Notes under the pieces: generated by a model
What the model was told of the DNA's origin: nothing
Databases searched by the model: none
The model's input: the letters and a program-made list of their open reading frames with translations, nothing else
Translations under genes and position numbers: made by a program
Shown: positions 35,010 through 46,599 of the stretch, piece by piece
How positions within the stretch are numbered: the stretch's first letter is position 1
Layout: every line of letters starts with the position of its first letter
NCBI GenBank assembly: GCA_051453625.1
Contig: JBOZIK010000001.1
Coordinates: 264,764,181-264,821,429 of the forward strand
Direction: 5' to 3'
Length of the DNA stretch: 57,249 nucleotides
Source of the DNA: Welwitschia mirabilis
Lineage: Eukaryota > Gnetophyta > Gnetopsida > Welwitschiales

Positions 35010-36045
35010 CATAGGATCAAGATGACCCTAAGAAGAGAAGTAAATTCATTAACTAAAATTAAAACATTAGTAAATGCTATTAATAACTTGATTGATGAAC
35101 TACATACGTAATGACAAAAAAAGGAGGACTTTCTTAGAAAAATGATGATGCAATTTAAGAGGATAGATTCATCAAATTTTAAAGATGTAAACAATGTGGA
35201 TAATTAGAAGATTGATTTATTTTTATTAAGAAACTTAAACTATTTAGTTTTACAAAAAAAAAAAGTAATATTAGAAACTCAACAACTTGGTAGAGGAGGA
35301 GCTCTATGGTGTAATGCAAAAACGCTACAAGCATTATTTATAAAGCATATGATAGGAAAGAATTTGAAAGAAGATTTAGAGGCAGATATATCTCTAAATT
35401 TTTTAAAAATGCTGAAGAAGAGGAATTTTACAATTTTATATAGGGTTCCATAATAATATCCCAATATAAGCACAAATTTATGAAAAGTTTGAGATATGTT
35501 CTCAAATTATCAGGTAGTGAAAAAGTGAAAGTTATAAGATTCGTGGATATGTTGCATTCATTTATTTAAAACTAAGTTAAGTTTTTTTTAACCAATAACT
35601 ACTAAAGAGAACCTAAAAAAGGCTAGACCTAGTGAGGAATCTTGGAATAGGAATAAAAAATTCAAAGAAAAAAGAAGAATACCTCAAGATGCTAAAAGAA
35701 TGCAACCATAAAAGAAATCATTCAAAAGAAATAAAGATATGAGCAGAGGAAGCAGAAGAGTAAATATGACTATAATTAATAATAAGAAAATGTGGCAATC
35801 CCAAGGAAGAATGCAAAATTAATTAACTAAAAGAGGAAGAGATTTATAGGTCCACTAAGAAATGATTAATCTATTAAAAGTGTAATTGAGGATTTTAAGA
35901 ACATAGGGTGTTTTCTATATCAAGGACCTTATTATGTTAGAAATTGCCTTATAAGAAAGAAATAGAAAGAAATTGTAATAAATGCTAAGAAGTTATATGC
36001 CTTGGTTTCTAATGAAGGAAGTCAAGATAAGTGACTATTAAAAAC
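35010..36045 (+). pseudogene. Inner element: gag remnant with zinc knuckle
   Basis: Broken plus-strand frames after the PBS. A GGALWCNAKT-like segment near 35295-35330 fits the A-x-x-W-W region of gag. The nucleocapsid end is clear: at 35909-35947 the reading CFLYQGPYYVRNC fits the plant chromoviral knuckle CX2CX3HX4C (typically C-F-x-C-x-G-P-H-x-x-R-x-C). Its second Cys and its His have both become Tyr, each by one transition. Upstream, 35640-35780 is Lys/Arg-rich, as expected of a linker. Gag forms the particle and binds element RNA. Confidence 0.7.
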
Positions 36046-36069
36046 TATAGGAATTTTATTAAACAATCT

Positions 36070-36420
36070 TATGAAAAGTTTAGTAGATATAGTGCATTTA
36101 AATATTTAATTTCATACATAATAGCTCATAAGATTTTTTCATAAAATTAAAAATATCAACATTTAATAGTGGAACTTCATGATGATAGTCAAATCAAAAC
36201 AATTAAAGAAAAAACTATGTGTACATTATATATTGATGGTTACAATTTTAGGGAATAATTATTGATTTTAGAATTAGTCTACTTTGATGTTATTTTAAAC
36301 ATGAATTAGTTACTAGAAAATAAAGCACAAATAGCATGCTATAATAGAAAGATTAGAGTGATAGATTTAAAAGAAAAAAGAGTATATTTTCCAATTGTAT
36401 CAGGATTTGTATTAGAAAAA
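36070..36420 (+). pseudogene. Inner element: protease remnant
   Basis: The C-terminal part reads YFDVILNMN, stop, LLENKAQIACYNRKI and RVIDLK. This follows the consensus FDVILGMDWL and then the A-x-I-D-C segment that links protease to RT in Ty3/gypsy. The catalytic D-T/S-G is not legible in the damaged N-terminal part (36070-36200). Trp of the motif is a TAG stop, again one G-to-A step. Confidence 0.65.
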
Positions 36421-36479
36421 CTAATCAAGAGTAAATAAATAAAGAATAAAGACAGGCAAGGAGAAATTTTAGAATTATT

Positions 36480-37330
36480 AAATATTATTTTTACCATAAA
36501 ATAAAATAGATATTTTAGATATTCTAGTAGGATAGGAATTTTTGTATGTCTATCTTAAAGAGAGACCAAGATGTTCTCCAAGAAGAGAGTAAGACTTCTA
36601 AATAACTCTTAAGCTAAGAATGAAATCTATCATAGTGACATCATATAAAATGTCTACTATTTAGTTCATGAAATTAAAAAAATCAAATAATAGCACTCTT
36701 GAATAAATGATTGGTTAGGCCAAGCATTTTATCCTAGAGTGCACTAGTTTTATTTGTTAAAAATAAGGATGAAGCCCTAAGAGTAGGTGAAAATTATAGA
36801 ATGCTAAATAGGATAACAATAAAAAATAGTTATGCATTGGCTGGAATTGATGATTTATTTTTCTCCAAAACTAATTGCAAATCAAGATATCATTAAATTA
36901 GAATCAAAGAAAAATATATTTTTAAAAGAATATTTCACATCAAATATGTTCATTATGAATTTTACGTAGTACCATTTGTACTTACTAATACACTAGGTAC
37001 ATTTATGAAAATTATGAATGATATTTTTCAAGCATATCTAAATAAATTCATGGTGGTTTTATTGAGGATGTTTTAGTATATTAATAAATAAATAAGGAAT
37101 ATGAAAATCATCTAAGAATACATTAGATGAATTAAGAAGAAATTAATTTTATGTAATTCTAGAGAAGTGTAAATTTTAGTTGTCAAGTATTAAATTTTTA
37201 GGGAATGTAATCTTTGAATATGGAATTAGGATGAATAATAACAAAGTATAATCCATGATAGATTAACCTAACCCAGAGTTAGTAATTTACTTGGATTGCC
37301 TATTTATTATAAAAGATTCATTTCAAAATT
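36480..37330 (+). pseudogene. Inner element: reverse transcriptase remnant
   Basis: Recognisable order: VLFVKNKDEALRVGENYRML (consensus VLFVKKKDGSxRxCIDYRxL), then IDDLF, SRYHXIRIKE, YVHYEFYVVPFVLTNT and TFMKIMNDIF. The catalytic site reads FIEDVLVY at 37058 onward, in a frame one base off, where FIDD is expected, so one catalytic Asp is Glu. It continues with LRRNQFYVILEKCKF. Frameshifts and stops make it dead. The spacing of motifs is normal for Ty3/gypsy. Confidence 0.75.
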
Positions 37331-37429
37331 CTAAAATATTATAGCCCAATTTATATCCTTGTTGTAAAAGTATAATGATTTTAATTGGATAAAACATTAT
37401 AATAAAGCAATTCAAACATTAAAAGAATA

Positions 37430-37860
37430 ACTTTAATTAGCTTCTATTTTGAAGACATTAAAACCTAAAAAAATATAGAGAGTACATATTAATACTTCTA
37501 GAGAAAGGTTAGAAGAAGTATTAATGTAAGAAGAAAGAGATATTTATTATGCATCTAGATAACTAAAAATCATGAAAGGAATTATTTTGTGCATGATTTA
37601 GGGCTTGCTACTATAATTTATGCACTCCTAATATAAAGGAATTACTTATATAGAGAATAGTTGTAATTTGATTAGATCATAAAAGTCTCAAATACATTTA
37701 CACTTAGCTCAACTTGAATCTTAGATAAAGAAGATAAGTAAAACATTTGTAAGACTATGAATTGATGATAAACTATCATAAAAGAAAAGAAAATGTAGTG
37801 GCTGATGCATTAAGTAGGAGAAGGCATTTCAATAATTGTCTAAGTGAGTAAAAGGGTTTG
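37430..37860 (+). pseudogene. Inner element: RNase H remnant
   Basis: Reads INTSRERLEEVLM, DIYYASR and, at the end, NVVADALSRRRHF (37792-37833). ADALSRR is the diagnostic end of the Ty3/gypsy RNase H, the junction to integrase. The middle is damaged (H-x-L-x-x-F-M type residues only). Confidence 0.75.
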
Positions 37861-37919
37861 TACAAAATAATTTTTAAACTAAAAAATACTTGTATTCTTT
37901 AAAAGCAATTAAAATAACA

Positions 37920-38965
37920 AGTAATTAAAATATTTACAATGTCCAATGATAAATTTGATACTTTTCAAAAGAAAATTATAGTACCTAATGAAGAGTAGGT
38001 GAAATAGATTATTTTCAATGTATTTCATAAAGCACAATATGCTATCCATCCAGTAGTTAATAAGATGTGTAAAATATTAAACAAAATTTTTGGTGGTCAA
38101 GTGTAAAGTCTAAAGTTACTCCTTTTATAGTCAAATGTATGACCTATTAATTAATCAAAGCTGAGAATTAACATCTAGCTAGAGTTTGATATTCTCATGA
38201 CATTCTAGAATAGAAATATAAAGTAATTATATGGATTTTAGTATAGGTCTACCCAGGATGAAGGAAGGATATGATTCCATTTTGGTAGTGATTAATCTCT
38301 TAATTAAAAGTAGATATTTTTATCTTATGAGGATAATAGATTTCACTGAATTGGTTGTAAAGGAGTATGTGATAAACATAGTTAAATTACATTAAGCACA
38401 TAAAATAATCATTTTATATAGAGATAATAATCTTACATCTAGATTTTGGTCATCATTCCACAAAGAAGTAGAAACTAATTTAAAATTAAATATAGCATTT
38501 CATCCTCAAATAGATGTATAAATAAAAAAAACAAAATAAATTTTACAATATTTATTAAGATTAGTATTTTTATATTTTAAATGACCTTAGATGAATCATT
38601 TAGTATTGATGGAATTAAATTATAATAATAGCCATCAAGAATTAATAGGATGTATACATTTTGAAGCATTATATGAAAGAACGTATAGAATGCTAGCAAC
38701 ATGATTTGGTGTAGGGAACAAGAAATCGTTAAAGGTATTATCTACTCAAGAATTAGAAGGAAAAGTAAGAATTATTAGAAAAATACTAAAAATGATTAAG
38801 TAAAGACAAAATAAATATAAAAACCATTAAAGGATACTTACAGAGTTCTAAGAAGGAGATCATGATTTTCTTAAATGTTCATCTTTCAAAGGAGTTTTTA
38901 GGTTTGATAAAAATGGAAAATTAGCACTAAAGTTTATAGGACCTATTAAGTTATCAAAATAATTA
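37920..38965 (+). pseudogene. Inner element: integrase remnant with GPY/F module
   Basis: Reads AIHPVVNKMCKILNKIF (HPG-like HHCC entry), DFXXGLPR-like segment near 38235, YDSILVVI, LTSRFWSSFHKEV (consensus FTSRFWxSLQKAL, about 38435), IAFHPQ (about 38495), NYNNSHQELIG and HFEALYERTYR (consensus APFEALYGRRCR), then GKLALKFIGPIKL at 38915-38950, the GPY/F module. Order and spacing are those of a chromoviral integrase. Many TAA/TAG codons replace Gln/Trp, so it is not functional. Confidence 0.8.
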
Positions 38966-38999
38966 TACCTATAACATAAGAGTTAGTATTACCACCATA

Positions 39000-39290
39000 T
39001 CAATCAAATCTTTATAACATTTTTCAGATATCCTTATCTAGGAAATGTTTGGCTAATGAGGTGAAGATCATTCCTGATCAAAGGCTTAGACATCCTTCTG
39101 AATTATTTAATTGAATCTTAAATAATTAACATTTTGGATGAAAAGAAAATGATGTTAAGAGGAAAAACGATATAAATTTAGAAGATGCAAGGGTGAAATT
39201 AATTCGTAGAAAAAGAAACTTGGGAAAGAGAAGCAGATACTAAGAAATGAAAACTAGATCTTTTGATAAGTTTCCAAGCAAAAGCTTCTT
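39000..39290 (+). pseudogene. Inner element: chromodomain-like C-terminal tail
   Basis: After ISLSRKCLANEVKIIPDQRL-like residues comes TWEREADTKK at 39218-39247, then LDLLISF. It resembles the T-W-E-x-E-x-x-M end of chromoviral integrases of the Tekay group, which reads histone marks to guide insertion. The chromodomain N-terminal half is hard to see. Confidence 0.55.
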
Positions 39291-39942
39291 AAGAAGGTAA
39301 TAAATGTTACATCCCAATTATTTCAAGGTGATAAAATTTATCCCAAAATTATTTTTTATAAATTTAATAAATATAAATAAATAATATAGTACTAATTAAT
39401 ATCTTATAGATAAAATAGTTATTACAAATGACAAAATCTTCATAAGTAATAAAATCTTATCTTGACATTATCTCTTAGAATTTACTTGCTAAATATCTTA
39501 AGAGGTTAAGCAAAAATAATTATTTTTTAGTATCTTTTTGTTAATGATGTAAATAGGAATATGCTTTTAAAATTTTAGCATTTTATTTTGAATGTCTTAT
39601 TTTTCTAAATACCAATGTTTCTTTGTATTTTTTAAAAATATTAAAATGCTATGTGACTAAGTTTTATCTTCTTTATACTTACTTTAGAAATATGCTAAGA
39701 ACATTCAAACTTTGTAACTTATGTAATGATGATAAATGCATTTTTTTTCATGGTTATTATTTATCTATTATTGGTAAAATATTTTGGGTTATTGGACATT
39801 CACTAATATTAATAAAATATTAAATGTATGTAGTGGAAAAGCAAAGTAATGATTATGGATTAGGGAATCAAACATTATTTTTCCTAAATATAATAGTGGC
39901 TTATGTATTCTTAATATCCTGTATTCAATTTCTTCTTGTTAT

Positions 39943-39950
39943 TATAAAAA
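39943..39950 (+). promoter_or_regulatory. TATA box of the inner 3' LTR
   Basis: TATAAAAAGGACTCCC, aligned with 30938-30945. Confidence 0.55.
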
Positions 39951-40446
39951 GGACTCCCTTCTTTTAATATTATTATTTAAAAAATCTTCTAGTCTTGAAT
40001 TTTTGATGAACTTGAATCTCGAAGATTTGGAGCATTGGAGATGTGGAATCTTTAGAGTATTAAGTATTTGGAGTTTATGCATAGTAATATTAAGGATTGG
40101 AATATTTACATTGCATTTCAAGTATGGTCATATGTTATTTCATTCTTTTATGATCCAAAGATACTCATGATTGCTTATTAAATGTTATGTTTTCTTGGAA
40201 TTATTGTAAATTTTGAAAATGTTTTACCTATTTTTATTAGTTTGAAATCTTCTATAAGTATTTATTAAATTTTTCAAAAATTATTCCTATATGATTTCAT
40301 TTCTGGTGAAGTTAGGAAATGCTATCTCATTTGAATAATTTTATGAAATATCATGATATTAAAAATGATAATATATGGAAATAAATATTATCCTTTCTCA
40401 TTATATCTTTTAAAGCTACAAATCTTCTTATGGAGATGAGAATTTT

Positions 40447-40665
40447 ATAGTTTTCTAAATGAGGTAGTGAAATATGAAAAACTTGTAGATTATTAAATGA
40501 TGTAGTAGAGTTGATAAATTTATAGAATACTAAATAAGAAATTAGAAGAAATAAAAATAAGGCCATAGATAGCTAAATGAGTTAATGGGAATGATGATAC
40601 ATAGATCACAAAATGACGTAGTGGATAAATAAAATTACAACTAAAAATCACCAAATAAGACATAA
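40447..40665. repeat. Degenerate 40-bp tandem array in the 3' LTR
   Basis: Units TAGATTATTAAATGATGTAG, TAGATAGCTAAATGAGTTA and AGATCACAAAATGACGTAG match the array at 31444-31670. About five to six units; contiguous here. Confidence 0.65.
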
Positions 40666-43283
40666 AATTCATTTTCATGAAATCCATTATTTAAAAATTT
40701 GCAGACACTATTTTTATCTTATCTTAATTTATCTTATGCCTTAGGGATTTTTTCTTCCTTGACCTTTGCCTTGCCTAATCTCTACTAAAAACTATGATGA
40801 TTTTATGATTCATGCTTTTTTATGTAGAAATAGATGAAAACTAAGAGAATAATAAAGGTTGAAATACCTTACTAAGCAGGGCATTTAGAAATAAGAAAAA
40901 TGATGGTTTAGCTTGTGCATGAAAAATAATGATCGAAATAAATTAGTTCTTGGATACATTATTATATTCTTATTATGAATCTATGTTCAAAACATTTATA
41001 ATTCTAAATCATTCAAATGTTTATTTATATTTAGAATATCCATTTATTATAAATTTGCATTTGCACACTAGCCTTCTTGGAGATATTTGCTAAATATTTT
41101 TGAATCTGATAGATTATCTATCATAGTTTATAATATATCTTTTTAGATTTTATGTTGTTACCTTATAATTAGATCTAGATTATTATCATTTGATTAAAAA
41201 AGAAATGCTGGATACTTTTTAGACTTGTAAAATTTCTCTAAACATTTTCATCTCACTTACATTCTTACCTTTTTTCTTATAGAATCATGACTCATGTTTG
41301 TTTTCTTGAAAATGTTTAGATAGCATGTTCTATCTTTTTAATCAAGAAATATAATTTTTATTTAAATATGATGTGATGTGTATGACCCATCTTCTTATGT
41401 GATAATTAATTCCTAGATATTTTGTAGAAAAATTCTCTCTTTTCCAATGTCTATGTTGGCTTGTTTGGCTAATAATCTCATATTTCTTTCATACTATGTC
41501 TAATTCCATCTCATTTTTATAAATCATTTTTAATTTCTATAATCATAGCATCTTGTTAGTATATTTTATAAGCTATTTTATTTTTTGTTTATGTACTACG
41601 ATCTATGTTTATAAGTTATGTTACTACTACAATAGTAGCTTTGTCTTCTTTCTTTGATTGTTATTTAATTTATAGCTAAATGTAGCCTATAATATTGGAT
41701 TCATTTTTTTTACTACAATTGTCAATTTATGTGAAATGTTTCTATGATAGTGAATTAATCTTTTTATCTTTATATTATTCATGTTCTAGTGGATTTTGGA
41801 TCATTGTCTTTTTTAAGAAATATGATACATTATATCATAATTAATGATTTATCTTTCATTCATGTTTGTTTTATCCTCTCTTCTCGTATTTATTATTTTT
41901 TTTCTCATTTTTATTATCAAATAATGTATGTGGTAATTTTAAATCTTTATAAAACATAATAAAAGCACAAAATGTAAATGCATTGACATCAATTTAGAAT
42001 GAAAAAAGACTTACTTATATATACAAAAAAAGTAAAGAAATGTATTCCATTCCTAATTTCTCTAACAAATTATTTTTATATTGATCTTAAGCTTTTCATC
42101 TTTATTCTTGTTAACACTTTCAAACATTCTTCATAGATGATCTTGTATCTTTGAATAATTATTTCTCATTATTTATAAAAGTCCTACATATTTTCACTAA
42201 TAATAATAAATTTAAAAATGTGAATTACAAACAGAATGGATAGGTTAAAAAGATAGTTAAATAGCAAGATTTTAGCTAACATACTTGATTACTTTAATCA
42301 TGCCAAACATTAAAATGATACTTGAGCTTAGGATAGGAATGTATTACAAACTATTATAGAATTATTTTAAAATTTTTCCATTTAAAAATTTCTCTTTTTT
42401 ATTATTTTTATATTATAATTTTAAATAGTCTTGTATGAGGAAAATGATGGATTATAGAAATTTTTTTAACTCTTGCTAACAAATTAGCTACCGTGATTGG
42501 AAAGCAACTAGTATTAACACTGATGGATTGATGGAGAAGATTTAACATAAGAAGAAAAACCCAACATAAGATTTGAGACTTTGGAAAGATAGAGAGAACA
42601 GAGGATTTGAATGTAGGATAAGTCGACCATCTAAAATTTATTAAATAAAATATATAAAATAAGGACTTCCTTTATCAAATGTTGTGAAATTTGCCAAACA
42701 TTTTCATGGCTTAGGAGCATATGCTTTTAGCATAATCTTTAAATACATTAAATCAATAATTCACTAAAATAAAAATTTGAGCAAAATTAATGGGAAATAG
42801 TTTTAGTAACTGATGGATATGCTAGGGGCATTATATTGGTATAGGAAAATTTATGAATCTATTTTTTAATATAAAAAAGAAGAAAAAAGAAGAATATCTA
42901 TAAAATTTTATTATGTTAGATTAAATTAAGGATATTATCTTTAAAAGAATTAATCATTTAAGTCCAAAAATCAATAATTAAATATTTAGTTTCTTTTAAA
43001 TGAATGTTTTCTAAAGGCTAAGTTTTGATGGTCTTGAATTCTCCTAGAGGAAAACTACTTAGGATTAATTAGAAAGGTCTATAATGTTGATAATATTCCA
43101 ACTTATTCAAGAATTTATATGGCATTTTTGAAATAATTATTTGATAAAATATTATTTATCATCTTAAGTTATTTGTTATAGTAAGTGATTTTTGAAGTAT
43201 TTACAGATAGGTCTTTTTTACATTAGGTTTCAAAGATAAAATTTTAATATTTGTAATTAGACTATTAAAAGGTGGATTTTACA

Positions 43284-43288
43284 AAATG
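43284..43288. repeat. Target-site duplication, right (inner element)
   Basis: AAATG, the less mutated copy. See 30302-30306. Confidence 0.7.
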
Positions 43289-43720
43289 TTATTTTTGAAA
43301 TATCTTCTTTGTTAATATGGATTTAATAGTATCCTAACTTTAAGTAAATTTTGGTGAAATATCTTGCTTCTTAAAATTGATCAAAAAGGTTATCAATTTC
43401 ATGTAAAGGATATTTATGCTTTATTATTATCCTATTTAACTAATAGTAATCTATGCAGAGCCTAAGAGATACATCTTTCTCCTTAACAAATAATACTTGG
43501 ACTCCTTAAGATGATATACTAAACCTAACTTTACCTTCATTTATTATCTTTTAAATTTGTAGTTTTAGTTCCTTAAGTTTAATAACTAAAAACTTATAAG
43601 ATGCTTAAGAATAGGCTATGCTATTGGTACAAGGTCAATTACATGTTTAATTTTTCTCTTTAGTGATAATCCAACATTATCTTCAAATAATTTTTAAAAT
43701 TTATATAACTTGATTAACAA
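43289..43720 (-). pseudogene. Outer element: reverse transcriptase, N-terminal half
   Basis: Minus strand reads KHVIDLVPIA (near 43650), then GVQVLFVKEKDVSLRLCIDY, YQLNRIIIKHKYPLHEIDN, LFDQF, ARYFTKIYLKLGYY and IHINKEDISKIT, ending at the insertion point. It is well preserved against GAPVLFVKKKDGSxRLCIDYRQLN. A TAA replaces the Gln of YHQI, a C-to-T change. The C-terminal half resumes with RIRYDQFEF at 30301 downward. Confidence 0.85.
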
Positions 43721-45300
43721 CTGCACTTTACCCTTTTTTCTTATCATAAAATAAAGTAACTTAGTTATCTTCATGGATCTCTTCATCTCTTTATTCATCA
43801 TGAATATAATCTATTTTCTTCTATTCTCTCCTTTACAAACCTAACTTCTAGATGGCGTTGAAATAAGAATGATACCTTCTTTTCATTATGCTTCAAAATC
43901 ATACTTACTTAGAAAAGACATTTCCAAAATTGTATCATAGTTTTTTACTATCAAATACATTAAATTTATCAATAAAATGCAAACCATTAATTGTAAAGGT
44001 TAAATATGCATAGTAACCCAATTGTGTGGTTATTTTTTCATCATAACTTCTACCATAGAATTTGAATTCTTAATAATTTTATCTTGGAAATGAGTTAAAA
44101 AGGGAAATAAAACATTAGGATCACTAACTATCAGAAATAAGATGGATTAATTTTGTAAAAATGCTTTAATTTATATTATATAAATTTGTTTTACACAAAA
44201 CCTTTTTGGATCATAGTGAATAATCTATTTTCTGCTTGTGACTATACTTATGTTGTAGTTGGCTAGATGTGATTTATATCCTCCTCCTTGGAAGAATTAT
44301 TAATTACATAACCCTTGTTTCTACGGAGGTGGAAAATTAGTACTAATAATTTGGAATAGTAGAGCAGAAATAAGGTTGAGGATTTTAAGGTCTTTCTTAT
44401 TGGGTAAAAATGGTTTCCATTTGAGTAGTTAGTACAAATATTTGTTCCACCTCTATGTATTATCTAGTCTTCCTATATGGTTCTTGGAAACGCTTAAGTT
44501 TTAATGGACATAAATATTTCATAGTCAAGATAGAAGAGTACTAATAAAGCCACTAACAAGACTCTTCCTTTCTAATGTTATACATTTAAAATAAATCCTC
44601 CTATCCTTGATGAAGTAGTCAAAAGTAAAAGTCTTTATGAATTCCTTTATGAAATTTATCCATTCAATCTATTCATTTCTTATTATGCTAAGATAACTCC
44701 ATCAAGCTTCAACATCTCCTATAAGTAATATTATCACATATCTATTATGTAGACTATTTTTAACATTCTTCAATCTAAAATTGTTCTTTGTATATTATAA
44801 TAATTCTAGTTCTTCCTCACAAGATCCTAAAGAACTAGCATGCATGTGAATTTAAACTTTTTCTACATATTTTATATGTCATAATCTTTCATAATGCTAT
44901 CTTTAGTGGCTTAAGAAGAATTATTAATATCATTCTATTACAGTTGCCTATTAATTTCCTCTATTGTCTATTATTTAAAAGACATTAAAGACTTATTTTC
45001 TAAACTTTATTTTTTTCCATGTTATACTTAAAGAGACTATTGCACTTGTGATTGATGTTCTTTGGTTAACTATTCTCATGACCATCCTTCAAGTTCTCTA
45101 AGGATAGAATTAAGTTTATCATTTATTACTTTATGTAAAGCCTTAACATTCACATAATTAACCTCATATTATTATTGAATCCTTCAATCTATTTCTTTAA
45201 AGCATTGATGTAAGTTTTTATACTATCTTTCATCATTTGTCAATGTATGTATTATCAAGGAATAATTTGAAATTCATTGTTCTTAATTATTTGAATAGTT
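43721..45300 (-). pseudogene. Outer element: protease/gag region, badly decayed
   Basis: Minus-strand order requires protease then gag here, moving to higher coordinates. LGYYAYLTFTINGLHFIDKF (about 44030-43970) resembles the strand before the protease FxVxDxxxYDxILGMDWL segment. Around 44560-44690, INFIKEFIKTF then YFIKDRR and LERKSLVSGFI fall in different frames and could be gag. Neither a DSG triad nor a zinc knuckle was found. Calls are by position more than by motif. Confidence 0.4.
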
Positions 45301-45439
45301 TTTAGGAGTTAAAACTATTTAAAATGCTCCCAAATTTAGCACATGATTAATGTTATACATACATTTGTGTGTGTATTAAGTTAAATCAAAAGAAATTAAG
45401 TTTTATTGATACAATACTTATTTCATTATTATGTTTACT

Positions 45440-46400
45440 ATTTTTGGATCCCATTTGGATTGTAATCTTGATGATTTCATCATTTTCATAATGATGCTAG
45501 TAATGTAGCATCCTATACAAATTCATTTAATGATGTAAGCATGTGGAAGGCCTACATTAGCAGTGTGACACCCTACACAATTTTAAGACTAATTATATCA
45601 TCATGATGTTAGCATTTTGGTGTTCTATCCAAATTCAGTTGATGATGTAAGCATGTGAAAGCCTTAAATATATAGTATAGCATCCTATAATACTATAGGA
45701 CTAATGATGTCATCATGATCTTAGTGATGTGATGTCCTATACAAATCCCATTGATGTTGTAATAATGTGGGAGGCTTACATTAATAGTTTATCATATTAT
45801 ACAAATCTAGTTGATGGCATAAGCATGTGAGAAACCTACAGTAAAAGTGTGACACCCTATACAACTATATAACTAATGATATCATCATGATATTAGTAGT
45901 GTGATTTTCTATACAAATCCAGTTGATGATGTAAGCATGCATAATGCCTAATTCATAATGTGATATCCTATACAACTCTAAGATTAATGATGTCATTTTG
46001 ATATTAGTATTATGATTTCCTATACAAATCTAGTTAATTATGTTAGCATGTGATAGTCCTACATTAGCAGTGTAATGCCCTACACAATTTTTAAAACTAA
46101 TGAAGTCATTATGATGTCAATAATGTAGTATCTTATACAACTCTAACTGATGATGTAAGCATGTGAAAGGCCTACATAAGTAGTGTAACATCCTATACAA
46201 ATCTGGGACCGATGATTTCATAATGATTTTAGTAGTGTGATGTCCTATATAAATCTACTTGATGATGTAAGCATGTGGAAGGCCTACATCAATAGTGTGA
46301 TGTCTCATAAAAATCTACCACTAATGATGTCATCATGATTTTAATACTATGGTATCTTATGCAAATATAGTTAATAATAATATTAATGTGGATTCTATAA
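45440..46400. repeat. Tandem array of about 112-bp units (two related half-units)
   Basis: The block GATGATGTAAGCATGTG with variants lies at about 45529, 45641, 45753, 45813, 45925, 46036, 46149 and 46261. Spacings are 112, 112, 60, 112, 111, 113 and 112. Each unit is a dimer: one half has CCTATACAAATCTAG-TTGATGATGTAAGC, the other CCTATACAACTCTAAGACTAATGATGTCATCATGAT. One place (45753-45813) lacks a half-unit. No coding potential. Confidence 0.9.
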
Positions 46401-46424
46401 TAGTCAATCATTTGAATACTTCTT

Positions 46425-46540
46425 CATGATTACATCACTGTCACATCATCTATTATATCATTTATTAAATCATTATTACATCATTTGTCACATCACTATA
46501 ACATCAAGAGTCATATCACTATTATATCATTAAGTATATT
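46425..46540. repeat. Short imperfect repeats of ACATCA / ATATCATT
   Basis: CACATCATC, TATATCATT, TTACATCATT, CACATCACT, AACATCA and ATATCACT follow one another at irregular spacings just after the 112-bp array. May be a decayed edge of it. Confidence 0.45.
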
Positions 46541-46599
46541 TAGAGTTAAATGTTTCTCATGAATATGAGAAAAGGATTCCATTTTTCCATATTTACTTA

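Larger units (their letters stand above)
30307..43283 (+). mobile_element. Inner element: complete decayed Ty3/gypsy chromovirus (Tekay/Del-like)
   Basis: The parts in order are 5' LTR 30307-34965, PBS 34968-34985, gag, protease, RT, RNase H, integrase with chromodomain-like tail, PPT, and 3' LTR 39308-43283. The interior is about 4.3 kb. The LTRs align over most of their length at roughly 80-85 percent identity in the stretches I aligned by eye, so the insertion is old. The element lies inside the RT of a minus-strand gypsy element. All genes are broken by stops and frameshifts. The Tekay/Del assignment rests on the CX2CX3HX4C-type zinc knuckle, the TWERE-like tail and very long LTRs. Confidence 0.85.
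39308..43283 (+). mobile_element. Inner element 3' LTR
   Basis: TGTTACATCCC … ATTTTACA, 3976 bp without gaps, so the better reference of the pair. It follows the purine-rich AAGAAGGTAATAAA. Contains TATA at 39943-39950 and the 40-bp array at 40447-40665. The short ORFs in it (for example 39623-39823 and 40351-40566 minus) have no family resemblance. Confidence 0.85.

Noticed and set aside
36480-38965. Endogenous plant pararetrovirus
   Set aside because: RT and RNase H alone would fit, but integrase, paired LTRs, a PBS and a target-site duplication show a Ty3/gypsy retrotransposon.
45440-46400. CRISPR-like array
   Set aside because: Even 112-bp units without unique spacers, in plant DNA; it is an ordinary tandem repeat.
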